From NCBI GenBank assembly GCA_003573975.1, contig AP018533.1, positions 1,984,001 through 2,048,000 on the forward strand: a DNA stretch of 64,000 bases, in the 5' to 3' direction. Below, in pieces: positions 53,646 through 63,588 of the stretch. The translations under genes were made by a program, and so were the position numbers. A model generated the notes under the pieces. The model did not search any database, was not told the DNA's origin, and was given only the letters and a program-made list of their open reading frames with translations. Every line of letters begins with the position of its first letter. Within the stretch, counting starts at the first letter, position 1. Origin of the DNA: Clostridiales bacterium CCNA10 (lineage in GTDB: Bacteria; Bacillota; Clostridia; Oscillospirales; Oscillospiraceae).

Positions 53646-54281
53646 TCACACAGCGGCGTTCTGTTTCTGTCCGGTCCGCTGCCGGTCCTCCCGGCGCACC
53701 GCCAGCAGCACGCTCAGGGCCTTCACACCGAAGCTCAGGCCCAGGGCCGCCAGCTCTCCCACCGTCAGGGACAGGGAGACCCGCCCGTACAGCGCGGGCT
53801 CCGTCCGTTCAAAGTCCACCTCCACCCGGGCCCAACCGTCCTTGACGTGAAAGACGCGGGTCACCGGCTGCCAGATCGCCCCCAGCAGGGCATTGGCCTG
53901 GCCGTACCGCAGGGCGGCGTCCGCCGGGTCGGGGGCCCCGGCCACCAGGCGCAGGCGCAGTTCGTCGATCTGGAGCTTTCTGCGGAACTGCCCCGCCGCC
54001 TCCAGCAGCAGGGGGAACAGCCGGCGTCCCAGCTCCAGCAGGCCCCGTCTGGACAAAAAGGTCGGGCGGGGCTTCTTCTTGCCGGAGGGCCTGTCCTGCC
54101 CCGTCTCTTTTGGACGATCCGGCCTTTTTCCTGCCGGTCTGGGAAAGATTCGGACCTCCGCAGGTCCGATCCGGAGCCAGGCCCCCGCCGTCTCCGGGGT
54201 GTACTCCCCCCGGAGCCCCACACGGAGCCCTCCCAGCAGGAACACCGCCGCCAGGGCAGCAGCCAGCACCGCCCACATCAT
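53646..54281 (-). CDS. DUF2953 domain protein
   Basis: 211 residues. N-terminal membrane helix (about 2-20), charged linker (KRPDRPKETGQDRPSGKKKPRP), then the conserved C-terminal DUF2953 region with RYGQANALLGAIWQPVTRVF. The homologue (YtfI) next to ytfJ in Bacillus belongs to the sporulation set. Function unknown. It overlaps scpB by 4 bp. Confidence 0.85.
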   Translation of the reverse strand: MMWAVLAAALAAVFLLGGLRVGLRGEYTPETAGAWLRIGPAEVRIFPRPAGKRPDRPKETGQDRPSGKKKPRPTFLSRRGLLELGRRLFPLLLEAAGQFRRKLQIDELRLRLVAGAPDPADAALRYGQANALLGAIWQPVTRVFHVKDGWARVEVDFERTEPALYGRVSLSLTVGELAALGLSFGVKALSVLLAVRREDRQRTGQKQNAAV

Positions 54282-54898
54282 GGTTCACGCTCCCCGGCGG
54301 GCTCCGGCCCCTCCGGTCCGGCCTCCTCCGCCTTCAGCCGGGCCACCCGTGCCTCCAGCTCCAACGCCATCTGCTCCCCCTCCCGGCTGGCGGCAGGCAG
54401 CTCCGGAAGCTCCTCCAGGCTGCTCAGCCCGAAGGAGCGCAGGAAATTCCGGGTGGTGCGGTAGAGGATGGGCCGGCCGGGCACCGCCAGGCGGCCGCTC
54501 TCCTCGATCAGCTCCCGCTCCAGCAGCAGCCCCACCGTATAGGCGCTGTCCACCCCCCGGACCTGGTCCACATAGGCCCGGGTCACCGGCTGGTAGTAGG
54601 CGATGATGGCCAGCACCTCCAGGGCGGGCTGGGACAGCCGGGCGGGCTTGCGCCCCTCCAGCGTCCTGCGGATGCAGTCCGCCTGCTCCGGCGCGGAGCA
54701 CAGCTGATAGCTGGCGTCCAGCCGCAGCAGCCGGATGCCCCGCCGCTCATAGCGGTACCGGTCCATCAGCCGCTGGGCTGCGGCATCCAGAGTGGGCCGG
54801 TCAGTCTCCAGCCCCAGGCACAGCCGCTCCACGCCCACCGGCTCCCCGGCGGCAAACAGTACGCCCTCCAGAGCGGCCTCCAGCTCCTCCAGTTCCAA
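54278..54898 (-). CDS. scpB: Segregation and condensation protein B
   Basis: 206 residues. Two winged-helix domains: LEAALEGVLFAAGEPVGVERL, then LEVLAIIAYYQPVTRAYVDQVRG, which is diagnostic, and the second with RTTRNFLRSFGLSSLEELPEL. It forms the SMC-ScpAB condensin with ScpA (next gene) and SMC (not in window). Confidence 0.95.
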   Translation of the reverse strand: MELEELEAALEGVLFAAGEPVGVERLCLGLETDRPTLDAAAQRLMDRYRYERRGIRLLRLDASYQLCSAPEQADCIRRTLEGRKPARLSQPALEVLAIIAYYQPVTRAYVDQVRGVDSAYTVGLLLERELIEESGRLAVPGRPILYRTTRNFLRSFGLSSLEELPELPAASREGEQMALELEARVARLKAEEAGPEGPEPAGEREP

Positions 54899-54920
54899 AA
54901 CGCGCCCCCCTCTCTCTGCT

Positions 54921-55724
54921 TCAGTTCTCTGTCCGTTCTGTTGCTTCAGATCCTGTCTCCTCCCCCGGCCCGGTACAGGTCACGGTGCAGTCCTCCGCCG
55001 TCCCCGCCAGACGCAGCCGCCGGTCCTTGCACAGCTCCAGCACCGCCAGAAAGGTGGCCACCACCTCCGAACGGCTCCGGCTGCCCCGGAACAGGGCCCG
55101 GAACCGGGCCACTCCCAGGTGGAGCAGCCGCTGGATCAGCTCCGCCGCCTTTTCCGCCACGGGATAGGGCTCCCGCCCCACGATGCCCTGAAAGGCGGAC
55201 ATCGGCGGGGGCAGCTTGTGGTCTGTACGGCTCAGCACCGCCTGCATCGCCCGCTGCAGGTCCTCCTTGGGGTGGACATAGCGGTAGGTCCGGTCCGGGC
55301 GGACCGCCTCCGGAGCCTTGGTGAGGCAGTCGCGGCCCACGCTGTACCGCCGGTCCAGCTGGGGGACCACCTCTCGGATCTTCAGATAATTCTCATTTCT
55401 CTGGTGGGCCTCCAGGGTGGCGATGAGCTGCTCCATCTCGCTCAGAGCCTCCTCGTCGTGGATGGACAGCAGCATCCGGGTCTTGATATAGACCAGGTGG
55501 GAGGCCATGGTGACAAACTCGCTGGCCACCTCCAGGTCCAGCTCCTTCCGCTGGGACATCCATTGGAGGTACTGGTCCAGGATCAGGGAGATCTGGATGT
55601 CCTTGATCTCCATTTTATTTTTGTTCAGCAGGTGGAGGATCAGGTCCAGGGGGCCCACGAAGTCCTCCAGATCCTCGGTTTTCACCTTGACCACCCGCTC
55701 CAGATGATAGATGGGGCCGTCCAT
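54921..55724 (-). CDS. scpA: Segregation and condensation protein A (kleisin)
   Basis: 267 residues from ATG 55724 (GGGAGG 8 nt upstream). It has the kleisin N-terminal FVGPLDLILHLLNKNKMEIKDI, YLQWMSQRKELDLEVASEFVTMASHLVYIKTRMLL, and a C-terminal winged helix (VVATFLAVLELCKDRRL). It bridges the SMC heads. 22 bp upstream of scpB. Confidence 0.95.
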   Translation of the reverse strand: MDGPIYHLERVVKVKTEDLEDFVGPLDLILHLLNKNKMEIKDIQISLILDQYLQWMSQRKELDLEVASEFVTMASHLVYIKTRMLLSIHDEEALSEMEQLIATLEAHQRNENYLKIREVVPQLDRRYSVGRDCLTKAPEAVRPDRTYRYVHPKEDLQRAMQAVLSRTDHKLPPPMSAFQGIVGREPYPVAEKAAELIQRLLHLGVARFRALFRGSRSRSEVVATFLAVLELCKDRRLRLAGTAEDCTVTCTGPGEETGSEATERTEN

Positions 55725-55758
55725 GGGCGCACCTCCCTCCCGCATCACCGGAAAATCA

Positions 55759-56445
55759 TCAGAAAAAGTAGTACTCCACCAGGGCGAAGGGGAACTGGAC
55801 CACGCGGCACAGCCCCCGCAGCACCAGCTCCATGGCCGCTGTCAGCGGGCCTCCGAAGGCGCCGGACCAGGCCAGCAGCACCACCGCCAGCATCAGATAG
55901 CGCTCATACTGGAGGACCAGGTGATACCACCGCTCCGGCAGCAGGACGTCCAACACCTTGGAGCCGTCCAGCGGCGGCAGGGGGATCAGGTTGAACAGCC
56001 CAAGGCCCACGCTCAGCACCGCCAGCTGGCACAGAAACAGCAGCAGGTAGGCCCCGGCGCGGCTCCCGCTCCAGAAGCGCAGCACCAGCGAGCCCGTACC
56101 CAGGGCCGCCAGCGCCAGCAGAAAGTTGGAGCCAGGCCCGGCCAGCGCAGTGAGCGCCATGTCCTGCCGGGGACGGCGGAAATTCCGCAGATCCACCGGC
56201 ACGGGCTTGGCCCATCCCACCCCCGCCGCCATCAGCAGGAACAGCCCGATCCAGTCGATGTGGGACAGGGGGTTCAGCGTCAGCCGCCCGTTGAGCTTGG
56301 CTGTCGGATCCCCCAGCCGGTAGGCGGCCAGGCCGTGGGCCAGCTCGTGGACCGTCAGGCAGATCAGGCAGGCCGCGCCGCTCATCAGGAAGAGAAGCAT
56401 ACTCATCCAGTCCATGTGTTCGATCAATCCGGTCAGCGCGCCCAT
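55759..56445 (-). CDS. Site-2 protease family (M50) membrane metalloprotease
   Basis: 228 residues from ATG 56445 (GGAGGGGGAG upstream). Six hydrophobic segments. The zinc site HELAHG is in the second helix (about 32-37), and the third ligand Asp is in NLIPLPPLDGSKV (about 155). It is of the short group lacking PDZ domains, usually encoded beside scpAB. Substrate unknown. Confidence 0.92.
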   Translation of the reverse strand: MGALTGLIEHMDWMSMLLFLMSGAACLICLTVHELAHGLAAYRLGDPTAKLNGRLTLNPLSHIDWIGLFLLMAAGVGWAKPVPVDLRNFRRPRQDMALTALAGPGSNFLLALAALGTGSLVLRFWSGSRAGAYLLLFLCQLAVLSVGLGLFNLIPLPPLDGSKVLDVLLPERWYHLVLQYERYLMLAVVLLAWSGAFGGPLTAAMELVLRGLCRVVQFPFALVEYYFF

Positions 56446-56481
56446 TGCCGCTCCCCCCTCCATTGGAACCAAAATCACTTC

Positions 56482-56510
56482 ATTATAACAATTTCGAGCG
56501 GGATTGACAA
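56482..56510 (-). promoter_or_regulatory. Promoter of the M50-scpA-scpB-ytfJ-dac-rluB operon
   Basis: Minus strand TTGTCA (56505-56510), 17-nt spacer, perfect TATAAT (56482-56487). Confidence 0.8.
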
Positions 56511-56654
56511 GGCGGAGTTATAAATAGCGGTGCCGATGGACCGTCCGCCGAAGTTGTAACCGGATCCATCCGCCGCCGAAACGGAATTCATCCCACACTC
56601 CATTCTGCCCCTCCGCCGCCGTCCTGAAACAGGGGACGAGACTGGTTTGAGCGG

Positions 56655-56689
56655 AAAACCCGGCTGCGCATCATGCGCAGCCGGGTTTT
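56655..56689 (-). terminator. Terminator of the lon-engB unit
   Basis: AAAA-CCCGGCTGCGCA pairs with TGCGCAGCCGGG-TTTT in a 12-bp GC-rich stem with a short loop, about 10 bp after the engB stop. Confidence 0.88.
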
Positions 56690-56692
56690 CTG

Positions 56693-57292
56693 TCAGGATG
56701 ACGCTTCCACACTGGACAAAATGGCCCGCAGGAGCTCGTCCCGGCCGGTCCCCTTTTCCGCGGAAAAGGGGATGACCATGTCCTCCTCCCCCAGCTCCAG
56801 AGTCTCCCGGATGCGCTGGAGGTTCCCTTCGACCTCGCTCTTTTTCAGCTTATCCAGCTTGTTGGCCACCACCAGGAAGGGGCAGCCCGCCCCCCGGTAC
56901 CACTGGGCCATGGTGCAGTCGTCCGCCGTGGGCTTGTGTCTGGCGTCCACGATCATCACACCCAGGGTCATCAGCTCCGGATCGGCAAAATAGCCCTCCA
57001 TCAGCCTGCCCCAGCGGTCCCGCTCCCCCTTGGACACCCGGGCATAGCCGTAGCCGGGCAGATCCACCAGGTAGAAGGCGTTGTCGATCTTAAAATAGTT
57101 GATCTGGGTGGTCTTGCCGGGCGCGGCCCCCACCCGGGCGAAATTTTTCCGGTTCAGCAGGCGGTTGATCACCGACGACTTTCCCACATTGGAGCGGCCC
57201 GCAAAGGCCACCTGGGGCAGCGCGTCCCGCCGGAAGTCCTTCGGGGAGGCGGCGGAGAGGATAAACTCCGCCTTCTGCACATTGATGGACAT
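56693..57292 (-). CDS. engB: Ribosome biogenesis GTP-binding protein EngB (YsxC/YihA)
   Basis: 199 residues. GTPase for 50S assembly. G1 FAGRSNVGKSS, G3 DLPGYGYARV, G4 NKLDK, and the typical NRLLNRKNFARVGAAPGKT stretch (G2). It follows lon by 12 bp, the usual order in Firmicutes. Confidence 0.97.
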   Translation of the reverse strand: MSINVQKAEFILSAASPKDFRRDALPQVAFAGRSNVGKSSVINRLLNRKNFARVGAAPGKTTQINYFKIDNAFYLVDLPGYGYARVSKGERDRWGRLMEGYFADPELMTLGVMIVDARHKPTADDCTMAQWYRGAGCPFLVVANKLDKLKKSEVEGNLQRIRETLELGEEDMVIPFSAEKGTGRDELLRAILSSVEASS

Positions 57293-57304
57293 ACGCTCCC
57301 CTCC

Positions 57305-59722
57305 TCACTGGCGCAGCCGGGCCGTGCCCCGGGACTTCTCTCCGGGCAGCTTCCGGTCCATCGCCCGCTCGGCCTCCGCACCGCCGCTCAGGCAGCACAG
57401 TGCCTCGGCCAGCACCTGCTCCGCCTGGTCCACCAGCACAAAGCGCAGCGCCTTCCGGACTGTCTGGTCGATCTCATCCAGATCCCTGCCGTTTTCCGCC
57501 GGGATGATCACCGTCTTGATCCCGTTGCGCAGGGCGGCCATCGTCTTTTCCCGCAGGCCGCCGATGGGCAGCACCCTGCCGCGGAGGGTCACCTCCCCGG
57601 TCATGGCGATCCCCCGCTTCACCGGCGCTCCGGTGAGGGCGGACACCATAGCGGTGGTGATGGCGATGCCGGCGGAGGGCCCGTCCTTGGGCACAGCCCC
57701 CTCCGGGAAGTGGACATGGATGTCCTTCGACTGGTAGAAGTCCCCCTGGATGCCCAGCCGGTCCGCCTGGCTGCGGATGAAGCTGAGGGCCGCGTGGGCG
57801 CTCTCCTTCATCACATCCCCCAGGTTACCGGTCAGCTCCACCTTGCCGGTGCCGGGGACCACATTGACCTCCACCTCCAGCAGCTCGCCGCCCACAGAGG
57901 TCCAAGCCAGGCCGTTCACCACGCCCACGCGCTCCTCCAAAGCTTGGCGCTCTGGGTAGTACCGGGGCGCACCCAGATAGTCCTTCAGCTCTTTTTCCGT
58001 GATGCGGATCTGCTTTACATCCTCTGACACCAGGTGCATAGCCGCCTTCCGGCAGATCCCGGCCAGCTTGCGTTCCAGAACGCGGACGCCGGACTCCCGG
58101 GTGTAGGAGGCGACCATCTCCCGGATGGCCCCGTCGGACACCTTCAGCTGGGCTTTCTCCAGGCCGTGGCGCTTCATCTCCTTGGGCAGGAGGTAGCGCT
58201 TGGCGATCTGGAGCTTCTCCTCGTCGGTGTAGCTGGGCAGTTCAATGACCTCCATCCGGTCCAGCAGGGGCCGGGGGATGGTGTCGGTGGTATTGGCTGT
58301 GGTGATGAACATTACATCAGACAAATCGAAGGGCAGTTCTAAAAAATTGTCCCGGAAGGTGCTGTTCTGCTCCGCATCCAGCACCTCCAGAAGGGCGGAC
58401 GCCGGATCCCCCCGGTGGTCGTGGCCCAGCTTGTCGATCTCGTCCAGCAGCAACAGGGGATTGCAGCTTCCCGCCTGATTGATGGCGGAGATGATGCGGC
58501 CGGGCATGGCGCCCACATAGGTCTTGCGGTGACCCCGGATCTCCGCCTCATCACTGACGCCGCCCAGGGAGAGCCGGGCCAGCTTCCGGTTCAGCGCCCG
58601 GGCCACCGACATGGCCACCGACGTCTTACCCACGCCGGGCGGGCCCACCAGGCAGATCACCTGCCCCTTCAGGTCGGGGGCCAGCTGCTTCACCGCCAGG
58701 AACTCCAAAATGCGCTCCTTCACCTTTTCCAGGCCGAAGTGGTCCTTGTCCAAGGTCCGGCGGGCCGCCTCCACGCTCACCCGCTCCCGGGTCTTTTTCC
58801 CCCAGGGGAGCTCCAGGCAGACGTCCAGATAGCTGCGCAGCACGGTGGCCTCCGAGGAGCCGAAGGGCTGCTTGGCCAGACGGCCCACCTCTTTCTCCAG
58901 CTTCTCCCGCACCTCGTCGGGCAGCTTGGCCTCAGCGATCTTCCGGCGGTAGTCCCCAATCTCCGAGTCTCCGCCCTCACCCTCGCCCAGTTCGTTCTGG
59001 ATGGCTTTCATCTGCTCCCGCAGATAGTAGTCCCGCTGGTTGTCCGCCATCTGCTCCCGGGCCCGGTTCTGGATCTCCATATCCAGCCCCAGGATCTCCA
59101 CCTCCCGGCCCAGCAGGCGGTGCAGCCGCTCCAGGCGGCGCACCGGGCGCAGCTCCTCCAGGACCGCCTGCTTATCGCTGTTGCGCATGGCGATGTTTTG
59201 GGCGATAAAGTCGGCAATATAGCCCGGATCCTCGCTGGCCAGCACATTGATGAGCAGGTCGGGGGCCGTCTTGGGGGCCAGCTCGGTGTACTGCTGGAAC
59301 AACTCATAGGTGGAACGGATCAAGGCCTCCGCCTTGGCGGAATTCCGCTCATGCTGCTCGCTGGGGATGGGCTGGACCTCCGCCTCCAGATAGGGGCCGG
59401 TGCGGGTCAGCCGCTCCAGGCTGCCCCGGCTCACGCCCTCCACCATCACCCGCACGTTGTCGCCGGGGGTGCGCAGGATCTGCCGCACATTGGAAATCGT
59501 TCCAACAGTGTACAGGTCCTTCTCCTCCGGGCGCTCCTCGGAGATGTCCTTCTGTCCCACCAGGAACACCGGGCTGCCGGAGGACATGGCCTCCTCCAGG
59601 GCCTTGATGGAGATCTCCCGGGCTACATCGAAGTGGATCAGCACATTGGGGAACACAGTCAGTCCCCGCAGGGCGATCACAGGCATCACAGAGGCACTCT
59701 CCATCGTCCACTCTTTTTTCAT
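57305..59722 (-). CDS. lon: ATP-dependent protease Lon
   Basis: 805 residues. N-terminal substrate-binding domain (PVIALRGLTVFPNVLIHFDV), AAA+ module with GPPGVGKTS (Walker A) and LLLDEIDKL (Walker B), and C-terminal protease domain with catalytic Ser in PKDGPSAGIA and Lys in GLREKTMAALRNG. The start at 59722 has AGGA about 10 nt upstream; a GTG three codons earlier is an alternative. It degrades damaged and regulatory proteins. Confidence 0.97.
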   Translation of the reverse strand: MKKEWTMESASVMPVIALRGLTVFPNVLIHFDVAREISIKALEEAMSSGSPVFLVGQKDISEERPEEKDLYTVGTISNVRQILRTPGDNVRVMVEGVSRGSLERLTRTGPYLEAEVQPIPSEQHERNSAKAEALIRSTYELFQQYTELAPKTAPDLLINVLASEDPGYIADFIAQNIAMRNSDKQAVLEELRPVRRLERLHRLLGREVEILGLDMEIQNRAREQMADNQRDYYLREQMKAIQNELGEGEGGDSEIGDYRRKIAEAKLPDEVREKLEKEVGRLAKQPFGSSEATVLRSYLDVCLELPWGKKTRERVSVEAARRTLDKDHFGLEKVKERILEFLAVKQLAPDLKGQVICLVGPPGVGKTSVAMSVARALNRKLARLSLGGVSDEAEIRGHRKTYVGAMPGRIISAINQAGSCNPLLLLDEIDKLGHDHRGDPASALLEVLDAEQNSTFRDNFLELPFDLSDVMFITTANTTDTIPRPLLDRMEVIELPSYTDEEKLQIAKRYLLPKEMKRHGLEKAQLKVSDGAIREMVASYTRESGVRVLERKLAGICRKAAMHLVSEDVKQIRITEKELKDYLGAPRYYPERQALEERVGVVNGLAWTSVGGELLEVEVNVVPGTGKVELTGNLGDVMKESAHAALSFIRSQADRLGIQGDFYQSKDIHVHFPEGAVPKDGPSAGIAITTAMVSALTGAPVKRGIAMTGEVTLRGRVLPIGGLREKTMAALRNGIKTVIIPAENGRDLDEIDQTVRKALRFVLVDQAEQVLAEALCCLSGGAEAERAMDRKLPGEKSRGTARLRQ

Positions 59723-59807
59723 GGTACTCACTTCCTCTCAGGGGATTTCATACCGCCTTCTCCTCCCCAGCGCTGGGTGCGGAGGATGTGGGAAAGGCGG
59801 AACGCTG

Positions 59808-59852
59808 ATAAAACAACAGCCCCGGGCCCGCCGCTTGGGGGGGCGCGGGGCT
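59808..59852 (-). terminator. Terminator of clpX
   Basis: Minus strand: AGCCCCG-GCCC pairs with GGGC-CGGGGCT, followed by GTTGTTTTATC, 37 bp after the clpX stop. Confidence 0.75.
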
Positions 59853-59888
59853 GGATCAATGCTTACTGCGCCGGCCGGAGCGATCCGC

Positions 59889-61205
59889 TCAGCCCGCGTT
59901 GGTACCGGGCAGACCGCCGCGTTCAGCCCGCAGGTCCGCCTGGCCCAGAGCCGGGCGCTGGCTGTGCTCCGGGTCCCGAAGGATCTCCGGCGCTGCCCCG
60001 CTGCGGATGCAGTCCTCAGTGATGGTCACCTTGACCACCTCGGGGTCGGAGGGCACATCGTACATAATCCGGGTCATGACCTCCTCCAGGATGGCCCGCA
60101 GGCCGCGGGCGCCGATGCCCCGCTCCACTGCCCGGCCGGCCACAGCCTCCAGGGCCTCGGGTGTGAACTCCAGGTCCACGTCATCGTACTCCATCAACTT
60201 CCGGTACTGCTTCACCAGGGAGTTTTTGGGTTCGGTTAGGATCTGCACCATCTGCTCCCGTCCCAGGGACCGGAGCGTGGTGATCACCGGCAGGCGGCCC
60301 ACCAGCTCGGGAATGATGCCGAATTTCAGCAGATCCTGGGGCTGGATCTCCTTAAGCAGCTGGCCCACGTCCCGCTCCTTCTTGCTCTGGATCTCTGCGC
60401 CGAAGCCCATGGAGCGCTTATCCAGGCGGCTCTCGATGATCTTGTCGATGCCCTCGAAGGCACCGCCGCAGATGAACAGGATGTTCTTCGTGTCGATCTG
60501 GATGAATTCCTGGTGGGGGTGCTTCCGCCCGCCCTGGGGGGGAACGTTGGCCACAGTGCCCTCCAGGATCTTCAGCAGAGCCTGCTGCACGCCCTCGCCG
60601 GACACGTCCCGGGTGATGGAGGTGTTCTCGCTCTTCCGGGCGATCTTATCCATCTCGTCGATATAGATGATGCCCCGCTCGGCCAGCTCCACATCATAGT
60701 CGGCGGCCTGGACCAGACGCAGCAGGATATTCTCTACGTCATCACCCACATAGCCCGCCTCGGTGAGGGTGGTGGCATCGGCGATGGCGAAGGGGACCTT
60801 CAGCACCCGGGCCAGAGTCTGGGCAAAGAGGGTCTTGCCGCAGCCAGTGGGCCCCATAAGCAGGATATTGCTCTTTTGAAGCTCCACATCGTCCCCGCCG
60901 CCGAAGTAGATCCGCTTATAGTGGTTGTACACCGCCACGGACAGGGCCACCTTGGCCTGCTCCTGCCCAATGATATACTGGTCCAGCACCTTATGGATCT
61001 CCCGGGGGGTGGGGATGGCGTCGGGCACCTCAGCGGTGGCAGTCTGGGCCGTGTCGCGCTCATCCTCCAGGATGCTCATACACAGCTGAACGCACTCGTT
61101 GCAGATATAGGCGCCCGGCCCAGCGATGAGCCGGCGGACCTGATCCTGGTGCTTGCCGCAGAAGGAACAGCGCACTGCGCGCTGCTTATCGTCATTTTTT
61201 GCCAT
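59889..61205 (-). CDS. clpX: ATP-dependent unfoldase ClpX
   Basis: 438 residues. N-terminal zinc-binding domain with CSFCGK and CNECVQLC, Walker A GPTGCGKT, Walker [12 protein letters not shown], the IGF-type loop region, and the [10 protein letters not shown]-terminal block (here [13 protein letters not shown]). It feeds ClpP. Followed by a terminator; a weaker hairpin precedes it. Confidence 0.97.
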   Translation of the reverse strand: MAKNDDKQRAVRCSFCGKHQDQVRRLIAGPGAYICNECVQLCMSILEDERDTAQTATAEVPDAIPTPREIHKVLDQYIIGQEQAKVALSVAVYNHYKRIYFGGGDDVELQKSNILLMGPTGCGKTLFAQTLARVLKVPFAIADATTLTEAGYVGDDVENILLRLVQAADYDVELAERGIIYIDEMDKIARKSENTSITRDVSGEGVQQALLKILEGTVANVPPQGGRKHPHQEFIQIDTKNILFICGGAFEGIDKIIESRLDKRSMGFGAEIQSKKERDVGQLLKEIQPQDLLKFGIIPELVGRLPVITTLRSLGREQMVQILTEPKNSLVKQYRKLMEYDDVDLEFTPEALEAVAGRAVERGIGARGLRAILEEVMTRIMYDVPSDPEVVKVTITEDCIRSGAAPEILRDPEHSQRPALGQADLRAERGGLPGTNAG

Positions 61206-61239
61206 GAATTTCTACCTCATCCTCGTAACAATACAAACA

Positions 61240-61263
61240 GAGTGGGGACGCAGGCCCCCACTC
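61240..61263 (-). terminator. Hairpin between clpP and clpX
   Basis: GAGTGGGG / CCCCACTC stem with an 8-nt loop, followed on the minus strand by TGTTTGT. It may partly terminate clpP transcripts and lower clpX expression. Confidence 0.45.
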
Positions 61264-61274
61264 CGCGGTGCAGA

Positions 61275-61856
61275 TCACCGCTTCTCGATGACCTTGTCGA
61301 TCAGTCCGTACTGAAGCGCCTCTTCCGCAGTCATAAAGTTGTCCCGCTCACAGTCAGCGGTGACCTCCTCCACGCTCCGGCCGGTGTTGGCGGCCAGGAT
61401 GCGGTTCATCCGCCGCTTCACTACCTCCAGGCGCTTCAGGTGCAGCGCCATGTCGGTGATCTGGCCCTGGGTGCCGGCAGAGGGCTGATGGATCATGATC
61501 TCCGCGTTGGGCAGGGCCAGACGCTTGCCCTTCGTCCCCGCAGACAGCAGGAAAGCGCCCATGCTGGCCGCCAGCCCAATGCAGATGGTGGACACGTCAC
61601 ACTTGACATACTGCATGGTGTCATAGATGGCCATGCCCGCGGTCACAGAGCCGCCGGGGCTGTTGATGTAGAACTGGATCTCCTTGTCCGGATCCTGGCT
61701 CTCCAGATACAGCAACTGGGCCACCACCAGGGAGGCGGTGGTGTCGTTGACCTCCTCAGACAGGAAAATGATGCGGTCGTTGAGCAGACGGGAAAAAATG
61801 TCATAGGACCGCTCGCCACGGGTGGTCTGCTCCACTACATAGGGAACTAAACTCAT
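61275..61856 (-). CDS. clpP: ATP-dependent Clp protease proteolytic subunit
   Basis: 193 residues. Self-compartmentalised serine protease. Catalytic Ser in [11 protein letters not shown], His in [12 protein letters not shown], Asp in [11 protein letters not shown]. It opens [29 protein letters not shown] precedes the ATG. Confidence 0.98.
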   Translation of the reverse strand: MSLVPYVVEQTTRGERSYDIFSRLLNDRIIFLSEEVNDTTASLVVAQLLYLESQDPDKEIQFYINSPGGSVTAGMAIYDTMQYVKCDVSTICIGLAASMGAFLLSAGTKGKRLALPNAEIMIHQPSAGTQGQITDMALHLKRLEVVKRRMNRILAANTGRSVEEVTADCERDNFMTAEEALQYGLIDKVIEKR

Positions 61857-61967
61857 ACGATATACTCCTTTTCAGACGGTGATACCAAAGTATGCCCGCC
61901 GGGCCGGAAAATGATTCCACTTTTCTGCCTGTCTGCCTGGAACAGGCAGAGGGCACAGACGGATACG

Positions 61968-61994
61968 CCCGGGGCGGCCCAAGGCCGCCCCGGG
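61968..61994. terminator. Hairpin after tig
   Basis: Perfect 12-bp stem CCCGGGGCGGCC / GGCCGCCCCGGG with a 3-nt loop, 11 bp past the tig stop, no T-run. Probably separates tig from clpP. Confidence 0.55.
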
Positions 61995-62005
61995 ACCGGA
62001 TCAGA

Positions 62006-63439
62006 TCACTCCGCCTTGGGCTCCTCGGCGGACTCCTCCGCCTTCTTCTTGCGGGTGCGCTTGGGCTTCTCCGCAGACTCGCTCTCCTCAGCGGCCTCCT
62101 CGGTCTTCTTCTTGCGGGTCGCCTTCTTGGGCTTCTCGGCGGCCTCCTCTTCCTTCTTGGGGGCCTCGCCCACCTTGGCCTCGGCCACCACCAGCTCAGA
62201 GGCCTTCTGCAGCCGCAGGTCGTGCTTCAGGGCGTCCAGAGAGACGGCGGCCTTCACCTGCTCGGCGGTGAGCTTGTACTGCTCGGCCAGCTTGTTCACC
62301 TCGGCCTCGCACTCCTCATCGGTGATCTCCAGATTCTCCGCAGCGGCCACGGCCTCCAGAGCCAGCTCGGTCTTGACCTGGTTCAGGGCGGCGGGCTTGG
62401 AGGAGGCGCGCATCATCTCGGGGGTCATGCCCATCATCTTCAGATAGTCGTCCATGGACATCCCCTGGCTGGACATCCGCATGGCGTACTCGTCCATGAT
62501 CTTGTCAAGCTGGGTCTCCACCATGCCGTTGGGGATATCAGCCTCCAGGTTGTCCACCAGCTGCTCCAGAATGGCCTGCTCGAAGTCGTTCTGGGCCTCG
62601 GCGGTGCGGCGCTGGGTCAGCTTCTCGCCCAGGTCCTTCTTAAAGTCAGCCAGAGTCTCAAACTCAGACACATCCTTAGCGAACTCATCGTCCACCGTGG
62701 GGAGCTGGGACTCCTTGACCTCCTTGACCTTGACCTTGAACACCACAGCCTTGCCGGCCAGATCGGCCACATAATCCTCGGGGAAGGTAATATCCAGATC
62801 CTTCTCATCGCCGGCCTTCAGACCGATGATCTGATCCTCGAAGCCGGGGACGAAGGAGCCGGAGCCGATCTCCAGGCTGTAATTCTCGCCCTTGCCGCCC
62901 TCGAAGGGCTTGCCGTCCTCGAAGCCCTCGAAGTCGATGACGGCGGTGTCACCCAGCTTGACCTCGCGGTCCACGGAGATCAGACGGGTGGCGCGGCGGA
63001 CATAGGGCTGCAGCTCATTCTCCACATCCTCATCGGTGACGCTGACCTCGGCCTTGGGGGCGGTGAGGCCCTTGTACGCCTTCACCTTGGCCTCGGGGCG
63101 GACAGAGACCAGGGCAGTAAAGATCAGGCCCTTCTCCTTGTTGACCTCCACGATGTCCATGACGGGGTGGCCCATATCCTCCAGGCCCTGCTCCTTCACA
63201 GCGGCCTCATAGGCGCCGGGGTAGACATCGTTGATGGCATCTTCATAAAACACGCCGGAGCCGTACATCCCCTCGATGATCTTGCGGGGGGCCTTGCCCT
63301 TCCGGAAGCCGGGGACGGCGATGCGGGAGCGGCTCTTCAGATAGGCCTTCTGGACCGCGGCCTCAAACTCGTCGGCTTCCACGTGGATCGTCAGCTCGAC
63401 TGTGCTGTTTTCTTTCTTTTCGACGTTGGTGACCTTCAT
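62006..63439 (-). CDS. tig: Trigger factor with long charged C-terminal extension
   Basis: 477 residues from ATG 63439 (AGGAGG 10 nt upstream; an earlier in-frame start is not conserved). Ribosome-associated chaperone and prolyl isomerase. Ribosome-binding GFRKGKAPRKIIEGMYG signature (about 44-60), PPIase domain (about 150-245), C-terminal helical domain. After about residue 425 it carries a roughly 50-residue tail of alternating KKxxRKKK and EEAAEE blocks not present in most trigger factors. Confidence 0.95.
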   Translation of the reverse strand: MKVTNVEKKENSTVELTIHVEADEFEAAVQKAYLKSRSRIAVPGFRKGKAPRKIIEGMYGSGVFYEDAINDVYPGAYEAAVKEQGLEDMGHPVMDIVEVNKEKGLIFTALVSVRPEAKVKAYKGLTAPKAEVSVTDEDVENELQPYVRRATRLISVDREVKLGDTAVIDFEGFEDGKPFEGGKGENYSLEIGSGSFVPGFEDQIIGLKAGDEKDLDITFPEDYVADLAGKAVVFKVKVKEVKESQLPTVDDEFAKDVSEFETLADFKKDLGEKLTQRRTAEAQNDFEQAILEQLVDNLEADIPNGMVETQLDKIMDEYAMRMSSQGMSMDDYLKMMGMTPEMMRASSKPAALNQVKTELALEAVAAAENLEITDEECEAEVNKLAEQYKLTAEQVKAAVSLDALKHDLRLQKASELVVAEAKVGEAPKKEEEAAEKPKKATRKKKTEEAAEESESAEKPKRTRKKKAEESAEEPKAE

Positions 63440-63526
63440 GTAACTTTTCCTCCTGTGGGCGCGGGGCCGGGGTCCAGAGCACCGCTCCGGGGCGTCCTCT
63501 GCCGCGCCGTATACTTTCGCCACGAT

Positions 63527-63555
63527 ATTTTACCAGATATATGTCTGTTTGACCA
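63527..63555 (-). promoter_or_regulatory. Promoter of tig
   Basis: Minus strand TGGTCA (63550-63555), 17-nt spacer, TAAAAT (63527-63532) preceded by TG (extended -10). Confidence 0.55.
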
Positions 63556-63588
63556 GAGCAATTTTCGGAATTTTTCGTGATTTTTTTG

